IMG/VR virus record: IMGVR_UViG_3300023178_000074
Coordinates: 1-48,453 of that record
DNA from: a virus
Length of the DNA: 48,453 bases
Reading direction: 5' to 3' (one strand)
In this document: positions 26,618 through 33,347 of the stretch, piece after piece
Layout of the letters: each line of letters starts with the position of its first letter
Numbering within the stretch: position 1 is the stretch's first letter
The notes under the pieces: model-generated
Seen by the model: the letters and a program-made list of their open reading frames with translations, nothing else
Told to the model about the DNA's origin: nothing
Databases searched by the model: none
Translations under genes and position numbers: made by a program

Positions 26618-27481
26618 ATGTCATGTGGATGCGGGCGCTCGCCAGACTTTTGTAGAGGATGGCACGCTCTTACAGAAGAAGAATGGCAAGAAGAACTTGC
26701 TAAGTTTCGTATTGAGGAACAACAGGAAGCAAAATCAAACACAAAGTATCACGAAGTCACTGTACTAGAAGTACATCATACAACACCATCACTATTTAAG
26801 ATTAGAACAACAAAGCCAGAAGGTTACGCATTCAAGCCAGGTGAGTTTACAATGATTGGGCTACCTGACAGTATAAAGCGAGCTTATTCTTTTACATCAG
26901 CACCTAGTGATGACTACCTAGAGTTTTATTCTATCAAAGCACCTAACGGAGAACTTACATCATTATTGAAGTATGTTTTACCTGGCGACACAATGCATGT
27001 TGGTAAAAAAGCCAAAGGCACTTTGCTTGCAGAAAACTTTACACCTAAAGAATCTGAACGAGTATGGCTACTAGCTACAGGAACAGGTATTGCTCCATTT
27101 ATGTCTATACTTAGAAGTAGGCAACTTAAAACTATGTTTGAAAGAAAAACATATGTAATGTGGAGTGTTCGTAAAAAAGAAGACTTACTAGCATATGACG
27201 AGGAGCTAACTAGAAATTCGTTTATTCATTATATGCCAATCGTTACACAAGATGCTGAACACTTTGGCTGGACTAAGCGCATTCAAGAATATTTGTTAGA
27301 TCCTGCTACACACGGACTGACTATGATTCCAGAACTAGATCCTATAAAGGACAGAGTTATGTTATGCGGCTCTATGGAGTTCAACGAAGACTTGCGTGAG
27401 ATACTAGAAGAGCGTGGGTTTGTAGAAGGAAGTAATCAACAACAAGGAACCTACGTTCTAGAGAAAGCATTCGTAGGATAA
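26618..27481 (+). CDS. Ferredoxin-NADP reductase-like protein with Cys-rich N-terminal extension
   Basis: Flavin/NAD(P) oxidoreductase. FAD-binding RAYSFTSAP (88-96), nucleotide-binding LATGTGIAPFMSILR (152-166) and LCGSMEF (249-255) are intact; the C-terminal residues end VLEKAFVG, close to the YVEKAFV/YVEEW ends of bacterial FNRs. The first ~35 residues, MSCGCGRSPDFCRGWHALTEEEW, form a separate unit with C3, C5, C12 and H16 that could hold a metal or cluster. AGGAG precedes the ATG. Possible roles: supplying electrons to a phage reductase or host ferredoxin pathway; no ferredoxin gene is in the window. Confidence 0.88.
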   Translation: MSCGCGRSPDFCRGWHALTEEEWQEELAKFRIEEQQEAKSNTKYHEVTVLEVHHTTPSLFKIRTTKPEGYAFKPGEFTMIGLPDSIKRAYSFTSAPSDDYLEFYSIKAPNGELTSLLKYVLPGDTMHVGKKAKGTLLAENFTPKESERVWLLATGTGIAPFMSILRSRQLKTMFERKTYVMWSVRKKEDLLAYDEELTRNSFIHYMPIVTQDAEHFGWTKRIQEYLLDPATHGLTMIPELDPIKDRVMLCGSMEFNEDLREILEERGFVEGSNQQQGTYVLEKAFVG

Positions 27482-27484
27482 ATA
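27477..27484 (+). promoter_or_regulatory. Late-type promoter box GATAAATA
   Basis: One mismatch from TATAAATA, spanning the stop of the FNR-like gene. Predicted start near 27490 gives an 11-nt leader with AGGA ahead of ATG 27501, placing the membrane cassette under late control. Confidence 0.5.
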
Positions 27485-27500
27485 ATTGATAGGATTTTTT

Positions 27501-27965
27501 ATGGAAACAAGATTGAAATGGTGGGCAATGTTTTGCTCGTCGATAGTAATGTTATTTTTATGTTGGCAGTTTGGATTTCTTACAACACTTTATAATACAG
27601 ATGTAACATATATTAGTTGGTTGATTATTGGACTATACATCGTATTGAGTTTGAGAGCTGGTTGGAAGATCCATATGTTCGACATTACAAACGATAAGCA
27701 ATCTAGCTCACGCCCAGAATGGTATATGAGTGAAATGCTGCTAAGCCTAGGAATGGTAGGAACTGTTATAGGCTTTATCTATATGCTCAGCACAATGTTC
27801 ACAGACATTAATGTTCAAGACATTAATAGCGTTCAATATGCATTGGGACAAATGGCAACTGGTATGGGGACGGCATTATGGACAACACTAACGGGCCTTA
27901 TCTGTAGCATCTTGCTAAAGTTGCAATTAGTGTATATGGACGAGTTTGTGAAATATGAAAAATAA
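27501..27965 (+). CDS. MotA/TolQ/ExbB-like four-TM channel protein
   Basis: 154 residues from ATG 27501; a TTG at 27486 in frame is less likely because AGGA precedes the ATG. Hydrophobic segments at about 9-29, 37-56, 79-100 and 122-144. The last two carry the family pattern: LGMVGTVIGFIYMLS (compare LGLLGTVWGI) and GMGTALWTTLTGLICSILL (compare AL.TTA.GL..AI), with the Thr residues that line the proton path in ExbB/TolQ. The cytoplasmic loop is very short, so a MotA-like torque domain is missing. Overlaps the MotB/ExbD-like gene by 11 bp. Likely the pentameric half of an ion-driven stator. Confidence 0.78.
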   Translation: METRLKWWAMFCSSIVMLFLCWQFGFLTTLYNTDVTYISWLIIGLYIVLSLRAGWKIHMFDITNDKQSSSRPEWYMSEMLLSLGMVGTVIGFIYMLSTMFTDINVQDINSVQYALGQMATGMGTALWTTLTGLICSILLKLQLVYMDEFVKYEK

Positions 27966-28731
27966 GTATATAAGCACTCTCGCCCTTACGGATTTATTAT
28001 TCAATCTAATTTTAGGATTTGTATTCCTTTTCCTTATTAGCTTTTTATTGATTAACAAACCAGAGAAGACTGCTGACGTAGAAAAGAAAGCAGAGATGAT
28101 AGTCATAATGCATTGGGAAGACATGCATGAAGCTGACATTGATCTCTGGGTACAAACGCCTCATGGAACGGTGAACTTTGTTCAACCAACTAGAGGCAAT
28201 GTGTTCTTAGACAAAGATGATTTAGGAACACGAAATGATTGGTATTGGAAACCAAACGGTGAATTGGAAGTTGTTCGTATCAACCGAGAAGTTGTTACCT
28301 TTAGAGCATTAGAAGTAGGAGACTACACAATCAATGCTCATTATTATTCTTCAGCTCCAGCAGTATTTCCAAAGCAGTTAGTAGAAGAAGGTTGGCTCAA
28401 AGAGAATCCATCTATGCGAGGTCCTGCCAATGTTACTGTTGAGGTTATAAGGTTGAATCCTTTCTATATTGTGCATACAAGCTCGCATATTTTAGAAGAA
28501 AAAGGAGCCCAAAAAACTTTTATCAATTTTGAACTTGATGATCTAGGAGTAGTTAGAAACATTAACTATCTACCAAAGAATTTGATTCGGGGTAAAGTAC
28601 CTGGACAAGAATATCATCTATCAGATGTACCTGATGAAGTTGATGAAGGATTACAACGAGCATTGAGGCAACAGACAGCACCGGGCCCAAGCCCAACAAC
28701 ACCAAGTCCATCACCACCATCATCAAACTGA
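27955..28731 (+). CDS. MotB/ExbD-like protein with DUF2135-like periplasmic domain
   Basis: 258 residues. A short N-terminus leads into one TM (about 10-34, LTDLLFNLILGFVFLFLISF) with an Asp (D13) at its start, as in MotB/ExbD/TolR. No OmpA-type peptidoglycan domain follows. Instead the periplasmic part has EADIDLWVQTPHG, FLDKDDLG and LEVGDYTINAHYY, a layout like YfaP/DUF2135 beta-sandwiches (DLDLHV.DP.G ... D....G ... PG.Y.V.V.Y). A Pro/Ser/Thr-rich tail closes it. Co-translated with the channel gene; probably its plug/stalk partner. Confidence 0.75.
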   Translation: MKNKYISTLALTDLLFNLILGFVFLFLISFLLINKPEKTADVEKKAEMIVIMHWEDMHEADIDLWVQTPHGTVNFVQPTRGNVFLDKDDLGTRNDWYWKPNGELEVVRINREVVTFRALEVGDYTINAHYYSSAPAVFPKQLVEEGWLKENPSMRGPANVTVEVIRLNPFYIVHTSSHILEEKGAQKTFINFELDDLGVVRNINYLPKNLIRGKVPGQEYHLSDVPDEVDEGLQRALRQQTAPGPSPTTPSPSPPSSN

Positions 28732-28743
28732 CCGGAGAGATAC

Positions 28744-29304
28744 ATGACACTTTTAATGATATTTGGCTTCTTAGCCGCAGCTTTGTTTGTATATGCTATT
28801 ATCCAAAGTAGAGCAACACTACATCAATATTATATTATTCCTACAGCACTAGCTACAGTAATTGGTATTGTATTCTTTTATAATACTGTATTAGGATATC
28901 CAACTACTGCACTGAATAGTAAAGAGTTTGAATATCTCTCATATCATACTGATGGTGAAACTATTTGGATTTGGGTAAAGCACGATGACGAGGATGAACC
29001 ACGCTCATATGCTAAACCCTATACAGAGCAAACTCAAGCTGAACTTGAAGCAGGAGACGCTTCTAGAGAGCAAGGAAAAACTGTTAGAGGTGAGTTTATG
29101 GAAGAAGAGGCTCTTGAGGAGAACGATGGATCATTTGTTTTAGGTTCTTCTAAGTCTGCTGGCGGAGCATTGGAACTATATGATTTAGATCCTGCTAAGT
29201 ATTTGCCGCAAAAAAATCCACAAGCAAATAATCCTCCAGCAGTAGTTATGGAAGCTATGAGACAAGGTGTTACACCAACTACAACATCTATGGGCGGACC
29301 TTAG
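28744..29304 (+). CDS. Two-TM membrane protein, third member of stator-like cassette
   Basis: 186 residues, GGAGAG before the ATG, 12 bp after the MotB/ExbD-like gene. Two hydrophobic segments (about 2-20 and 28-48) are followed by a soluble region with WIWVKHDDEDEPRSY and an acidic, Glu-rich, then Pro/Thr-rich C-terminus. No family recognised. Position and lack of its own promoter suggest it works with the two preceding proteins. Its 3' end overlaps a convergent minus gene by 17 bp. Confidence 0.75.
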   Translation: MTLLMIFGFLAAALFVYAIIQSRATLHQYYIIPTALATVIGIVFFYNTVLGYPTTALNSKEFEYLSYHTDGETIWIWVKHDDEDEPRSYAKPYTEQTQAELEAGDASREQGKTVRGEFMEEEALEENDGSFVLGSSKSAGGALELYDLDPAKYLPQKNPQANNPPAVVMEAMRQGVTPTTTSMGGP

Positions 29305-29788
29305 CCATAGCACTATAGGATAGTAATCTACGATCTCTATTAGTAGATACTATTCTATATATTGTTTCCGGTGGAATAGCAATAGCATAACCTAGCTTTA
29401 ATCTAACTGACATTAAATCTTTTATTTCAAATACAGTAGTAGCAGATATTGACACCCATATATTATATTGAACTTTACTTTGTCGATCTACATGGATTTT
29501 ATGATTATGAAAATTTGTTCCAGTATTTTTATAATATAAAAGTTGCCTAATAGGAGTTGTCCATTCTACTACTTTTTTAGGATATGATGTTGGCTTTCTA
29601 AACAACCCCCAGTTATAATAATTTAGAAGAGATTGTGTATTGAGACATGATTGAGTTACTAGATAGCCTTCGTCAAACCAATTACACCCTGACATCCATA
29701 TACAAGGGGTAAGGACATCATTTGGGTAATTATGTTTGCGTAACCAAGTTTTATTTTTGTCTTTAAATACTCGATAAATTTGTATCAT
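29288..29788 (-). CDS. Unknown protein, possibly cupin-like
   Basis: 166 residues on the minus strand. The C-terminal half alternates strands (IHVDRQSKVQYNIWVSI, VFEIKDLMSVRLKLGYAIAIPPETIYRIVS, RRLLSYSA) in a way reminiscent of a double-stranded beta-helix, but no complete metal-binding triad is evident. AT-rich, convergent with the membrane cassette; an AT-rich divergent region lies on its 5' side. Function not recognised. Confidence 0.6.
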   Translation of the reverse strand: MIQIYRVFKDKNKTWLRKHNYPNDVLTPCIWMSGCNWFDEGYLVTQSCLNTQSLLNYYNWGLFRKPTSYPKKVVEWTTPIRQLLYYKNTGTNFHNHKIHVDRQSKVQYNIWVSISATTVFEIKDLMSVRLKLGYAIAIPPETIYRIVSTNRDRRLLSYSAMAKVRP

Positions 29789-29841
29789 ATAACTTACTAC
29801 ACGAACATTATATAAGTTTAGTTTTTATACAACCAGCATTT

Positions 29842-29997
29842 ATGACACCAAACAACGCTACGGAATACACCGTAAATAACGATTCTTTTTTTAACAGTCG
29901 TTTAGACATAGATAAATATCTAAAAAGGAATAGGATGGAACCAATTGGAATTGCGATGCTATTGATAGCATTTTTTGTGCTAGGCACATCAATATAA
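29842..29997 (+). CDS. Small tail-anchored membrane peptide, 51 residues
   Basis: ATG 29842 opens a frame: hydrophilic MTPNNATEYTVNNDSF and DIDKYLKRNRM segments followed by a C-terminal TM (IGIAMLLIAFFVLGTSI). An internal ATG at 29935, preceded by AGGAATAGG and 11 bases past a GATAAATA-based start, could make a 20-residue TM-only form. Heads a run of four small membrane or exported products (29842-30577). Confidence 0.55.
   Translation: MTPNNATEYTVNNDSFFNSRLDIDKYLKRNRMEPIGIAMLLIAFFVLGTSI
29911..29918 (+). promoter_or_regulatory. Late-type promoter box GATAAATA (internal)
   Basis: One mismatch from TATAAATA inside the 51-residue ORF; start near 29924 would feed the internal ATG 29935 and the lipoprotein genes after it. 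Confidence 0.35.
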
Positions 29998-30012
29998 CAC
30001 ATAAGGAAACAC

Positions 30013-30138
30013 ATGGTAAGAGTTATAATAATTTCATTATTGTTAACTTCTTGCTATACAATAACAGCAAGTGAATGCAATGCTCGTCATTTCTTTGACG
30101 AAAAGGCTAGAAGCCAATGTATGGCATTTGTTCAATAA
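30013..30138 (+). CDS. Mini lipoprotein, 41 residues
   Basis: AAGGAAAC precedes ATG 30013. A 13-residue hydrophobic signal ends in lipobox LLTSC; the mature part is only about 28 residues and holds ECNARHFFDEKARSQC, a Cys pair around a charged helix. The next gene encodes a longer relative (NCEARHFWDRK...NKC). Probably a small outer-membrane or inner-membrane lipoprotein affecting the infected cell envelope; role unknown. Confidence 0.7.
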   Translation: MVRVIIISLLLTSCYTITASECNARHFFDEKARSQCMAFVQ

Positions 30139-30320
30139 AAAAATATTTTATACTAGTATTATTTATAAGTATAATACAATCATCTTGTAGTGCATTTATA
30201 AATTGCGAAGCTAGGCATTTCTGGGATAGAAAATACAACGACGGAATTGCCTATAATAAATGCGTTGCATATAGGAGTAAGGAGAAGGATAGATGGTACG
30301 ATCGTATATTTGGATTTTAG
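30117..30320 (+). CDS. Small lipoprotein, paralog of preceding
   Basis: 67 residues, starting 22 bp inside the preceding gene. Signal YFILVLFISIIQ leads to lipobox QSSC; the mature part has NCEARHFWDRKYNDGIAYNKC, matching the (E/N)C.ARHF.D.K...C motif of the 41-residue lipoprotein. Ends in a basic-aromatic DRWYDRIFGF. Overlaps the next gene by 28 bp. Confidence 0.72.
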   Translation: MYGICSIKKYFILVLFISIIQSSCSAFINCEARHFWDRKYNDGIAYNKCVAYRSKEKDRWYDRIFGF

Positions 30321-30577
30321 CGGCATTTGTATTAATGGGAATGTCTGACGGGGAAAGACGAGCAGAGCAAGTTCGCATTAAAGAAATGATGGCACTGTCA
30401 CAAGTATATAATAAACAACCTAGTCCAGTTGGAAATCGTAGAGCATTGAGGATTCAGCGTAATAGGTATAGAAACAATCTGCCTCCTATCTTTCCCAAAA
30501 CAATTTACAGAGAACCACAGCGTCCTCCACAACCTAATTCATATGTCAGGTTCTATGGCGGCATCCCCCGCGGCTAA
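30293..30577 (+). CDS. Small exported or membrane-anchored basic protein
   Basis: 94 residues: a short hydrophobic N-terminus (YIWILAAFVLMGM) acting as signal or anchor, then a very basic, Pro/Arg/Asn-rich mature part (RRALRIQRNRYRNN, PQRPPQPNSY) ending GGIPRG. No lipobox. Start overlaps the lipoprotein gene. The basic Pro-rich mature region could bind anionic cell-wall or LPS material; this is guesswork. Confidence 0.65.
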   Translation: MVRSYIWILAAFVLMGMSDGERRAEQVRIKEMMALSQVYNKQPSPVGNRRALRIQRNRYRNNLPPIFPKTIYREPQRPPQPNSYVRFYGGIPRG

Positions 30578-30591
30578 CTAATAAAGGATTT

Positions 30592-31512
30592 ATGGCAAAA
30601 CCTTGCCCACTATGTGCAAGTACAAATACTGAAGAAATTGACTTTGTATCTCGCAAGAGATTGAACGATGCTTATATAGCAGAGTATGGTATAGACATTA
30701 TGGATGATGTCAAAACAGATATGCCACTAGCTAGATGTAACGATTGTGATTTACGCTACTTCTATCCGGCATACCCCGGTGGGCAATCCTTCTATGACAA
30801 GCTACAGCAGTTTGAATGGTATTACAAAGAAGAGAAGTATGAATATCACTATGTAAGCAAAATGTTCAAGGGCACAGGTTCTGTGCTTGAGATTGGTTGT
30901 GGCACAGGTGAATTCAGCTCTCACATTCCTATGCAATTATATAGAGGATTAGAGTTCTCTGAGGTAGCAGTACAAAAAGGAATTGCTAAAGGTAGGAACA
31001 TCTCATCAGAAACTATTGAGGTACACGCTCAGCAGAATCGTGAGAAATATGATGTAGTTTGTTCGTTTCAAGTATTAGAGCATGTTGTAGATCCACAGTC
31101 GTTTATTGCAGCATGCCTAGCTTGTCTAAAGCCTCACGGAGTGCTTATACTAACAACACCTTCAGAAGACTCTTGGTTACAATACAAGCAGGATTTTTGC
31201 CTCAATCTGCCTCCACATCACATTACACGATGGACTGACAGATGCTTCAATAATGTAGCTAAACAATTTAATTTACGACTAGAAGACATACATCACGAAC
31301 CATTGGACGACTTTCATCATCCTTGGTATCTGAATGCGTTTTTTGTGTATATGATAAACAAAAAGCTAGGCATCAAACATTCTGTATTGCGGCAGCCCAA
31401 GCATTGGATATCACATAAAATAAGTGATTGGATTGTAAAGACTATAGGAAAAGATATACCCAATGCCTTCCAAGGTTATGGGCATACAGCGGTAGCAGTA
31501 TTTAGGAAATGA
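30592..31512 (+). CDS. SAM-dependent methyltransferase with N-terminal zinc module
   Basis: 306 residues. N-terminal CPLC (C5, C8) and CNDC (C49, C52) form a zinc knuckle of the kind found in sugar C-methyltransferases; SAM motif I VLEIGCGTGEF at 98-108; FQVLEHVVDPQSF follows as the post-I region. This architecture is usual in deoxysugar or polyketide O/C-methylation. TAAAGGA-type site before the ATG. Overlaps the SGNH-like gene by 4 bp; the two may decorate a glycan. Confidence 0.85.
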   Translation: MAKPCPLCASTNTEEIDFVSRKRLNDAYIAEYGIDIMDDVKTDMPLARCNDCDLRYFYPAYPGGQSFYDKLQQFEWYYKEEKYEYHYVSKMFKGTGSVLEIGCGTGEFSSHIPMQLYRGLEFSEVAVQKGIAKGRNISSETIEVHAQQNREKYDVVCSFQVLEHVVDPQSFIAACLACLKPHGVLILTTPSEDSWLQYKQDFCLNLPPHHITRWTDRCFNNVAKQFNLRLEDIHHEPLDDFHHPWYLNAFFVYMINKKLGIKHSVLRQPKHWISHKISDWIVKTIGKDIPNAFQGYGHTAVAVFRK

Positions 31513-32201
31513 GAATAGTCACGTTTGGGTGTTCCCATACAGCAGGACAAGGTTTAGAAGATGTATATCCAAATACTATGGGTATATCTAAACGTGGCTG
31601 GCCCTCTAAACTAGCCGAACTAAATAATTGTGATATTCTAAATTTAGGCTTTGGCGGAGGATCTAATCTTCGTATATTTCTAGCTTATTCTTATTACGCA
31701 AAACATTTAAGAAAAGATAGAGACATAGTTCTAATACTATGGACATATCCACATCGTTGGACTTTTTTCAATACAGATAAAAATGTTTGGATTGATGCTT
31801 TACCACCAGATAATTTATCAAACATACATCCTAGTCGCCAAGCTGAACATAGGTATTATTATAAGAGATTATATACATCTGAAAATCAAGAAGAACGTTT
31901 ATCAGATTTAGTGTCAGCAGTTAATTCAATACAAAGTATTTGGAAAACACCGTTAGCACATATAGCAGTTAAACAAGAGACATATAATTTATTCCAACTG
32001 CAAAAAATGAAAAATACTGATAGCTGGATTAAATACAACCCTATTGGTTATTGGTATGATTCCATTGGAAATTTTGATTTGAATATGCCTATTAGAGGCT
32101 TAGACAATTTACATTTATCAGAAGAGAGACAACATTATTTTGCGGAGCAAATACAACAACAATGGCTTTGGACAGTAAAACAAGAATTAGGTTGGCAATA
32201 A
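31509..32201 (+). CDS. SGNH hydrolase-like protein
   Basis: 230 residues. N-terminal VTFGCSHTAGQG gives the block I nucleophile (Ser at residue 9), NLGFGGGSN gives the oxyanion-type Gly/Asn block, and the C-terminal DNLHLSEERQHYFAEQI supplies the D..H pair, so all catalytic blocks seem present. Probably an esterase or acyltransferase acting on sugars; co-translated with the methyltransferase upstream. Distinct from the 4861 product, which lacks the late Asp. Confidence 0.72.
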   Translation: MRIVTFGCSHTAGQGLEDVYPNTMGISKRGWPSKLAELNNCDILNLGFGGGSNLRIFLAYSYYAKHLRKDRDIVLILWTYPHRWTFFNTDKNVWIDALPPDNLSNIHPSRQAEHRYYYKRLYTSENQEERLSDLVSAVNSIQSIWKTPLAHIAVKQETYNLFQLQKMKNTDSWIKYNPIGYWYDSIGNFDLNMPIRGLDNLHLSEERQHYFAEQIQQQWLWTVKQELGWQ

Positions 32202-32485
32202 AGCCTACAGACGAATATACATATGTATGGGACGCCAATACGGCTGACGAAACTATATTAGAGAACGGAAGATATACACGAGTTACTACAAAAAAATATG
32301 GGAAGAAGTTATTCTCAAATGAACAAAGAATTTTAAATATGAGTATATCTACTATACTATTAGCTAAACACTATCAAGAGAATAACCAAAAATTTAATTT
32401 TAAATGTTCAGATAAAGATTATGAGTTAGCTTGCTTATATAATCCATCTATAGAATTTTACAAACAATATAGACTAACTGGCTAA
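32162..32485 (+). CDS. Small protein of unknown function
   Basis: 107 residues starting 40 bp inside the SGNH-like gene; ends overlap the convergent methyltransferase gene by 12 bp. Soluble, with YTYVWDANTADETILENGRYTRV and a helical second half. The long start overlap leaves the first 13 residues uncertain. Not recognised. Confidence 0.55.
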   Translation: MALDSKTRIRLAIKPTDEYTYVWDANTADETILENGRYTRVTTKKYGKKLFSNEQRILNMSISTILLAKHYQENNQKFNFKCSDKDYELACLYNPSIEFYKQYRLTG

Positions 32486-33313
32486 ACCATTTGCTATGTC
32501 TTTGCGTGAGATAGAATACGCTCCCATTGTATCCCTACCATATTGTGTCCAGTCAACTTTTTGCCAAGGCTCTACTGGTCCACGAACATATATAAATGAA
32601 TTAGGATTAGTTACTGCTATCTCTTGAGGATCTGTAATAATCTGTCCAGCACGTCTGCCTTTACGCCTAAACGCAAAATCAGCTTCTTGAGGATTTCTTG
32701 TAAATGAATACTCTTTAGGTATTTCGTTTTGAACCTCTGCTTCTCGCTCGCCTCTAGTCCATAGTTGAGCAACTGCAGGTACGGAGTATCCTTTTGCTCC
32801 TTCTGAGCCATCACCTTCGGAAGGCAAGTAAAACGCATTCTTTGGTAAGTTGTATTGATCTACCAAACGAAACTCTTTGCTCATACGATTCTGTACAGAT
32901 GGACGACGAAAAGTTATTGGAACTATTTGTGCGATATGATCTGCAAATGTAGCTGCCTTATTAAAGAAAGCTACTGCTAAATTAGAGTTAACACCAAACG
33001 GAGGATTCATAATAACAGTCTTACCAGGCTCGTAATTGTGATTAGACTTAAGGAAGTCTGCTTGTTGTATGTCATCACGCTGAGGATCTAAATCATACAT
33101 CTGTATGCCTGGAAAATGTTTGGCTAAATCACCATTACCAGCAGATGGTTCTATCATAGTAGATGGCTTTGGGTCTAACCCAGACAATGTCTTTTTTACA
33201 AAGGCAGCAAAGTTTTGTGCTACAGCAGGACGAGTAAAAAACTGATCTTTCTCTGTCCCTGCAATCTCTTTACGCTGTCGTTGTGACAGCTCTGTTAATT
33301 CATAATATCTCAT
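32474..33313 (-). CDS. DNA adenine methyltransferase-like protein with capsid-targeting-like N-terminus
   Basis: 279 residues. FFTRPAVAQNF (25-35) and MIEPSAGNGDL (53-63) are the X and I motifs of N6-adenine methyltransferases and MNPPFGVN (102-109) is catalytic motif IV. The C-terminal ~100 residues are basic and may bind DNA. The first residues MRYYELTE match the start of the upstream neighbour (MRYYEISE) and resemble the T4 capsid-targeting sequence, ending in an LxE site where the prohead protease could cut. AGAGGA lies about 13 nt before the ATG. It may be packaged and injected to methylate phage or host DNA early. Confidence 0.82.
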   Translation of the reverse strand: MRYYELTELSQRQRKEIAGTEKDQFFTRPAVAQNFAAFVKKTLSGLDPKPSTMIEPSAGNGDLAKHFPGIQMYDLDPQRDDIQQADFLKSNHNYEPGKTVIMNPPFGVNSNLAVAFFNKAATFADHIAQIVPITFRRPSVQNRMSKEFRLVDQYNLPKNAFYLPSEGDGSEGAKGYSVPAVAQLWTRGEREAEVQNEIPKEYSFTRNPQEADFAFRRKGRRAGQIITDPQEIAVTNPNSFIYVRGPVEPWQKVDWTQYGRDTMGAYSISRKDIANGLAS

Positions 33314-33347
33314 TTATTTTTTTCATCCTCTAAGTCTCATAGTTTAG

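Noticed and set aside
29808-30014. 68-codon minus-strand ORF
   Set aside because: Antisense to the tail-anchored peptide, whose strand has the better start and lies in an operon with related small exported genes.
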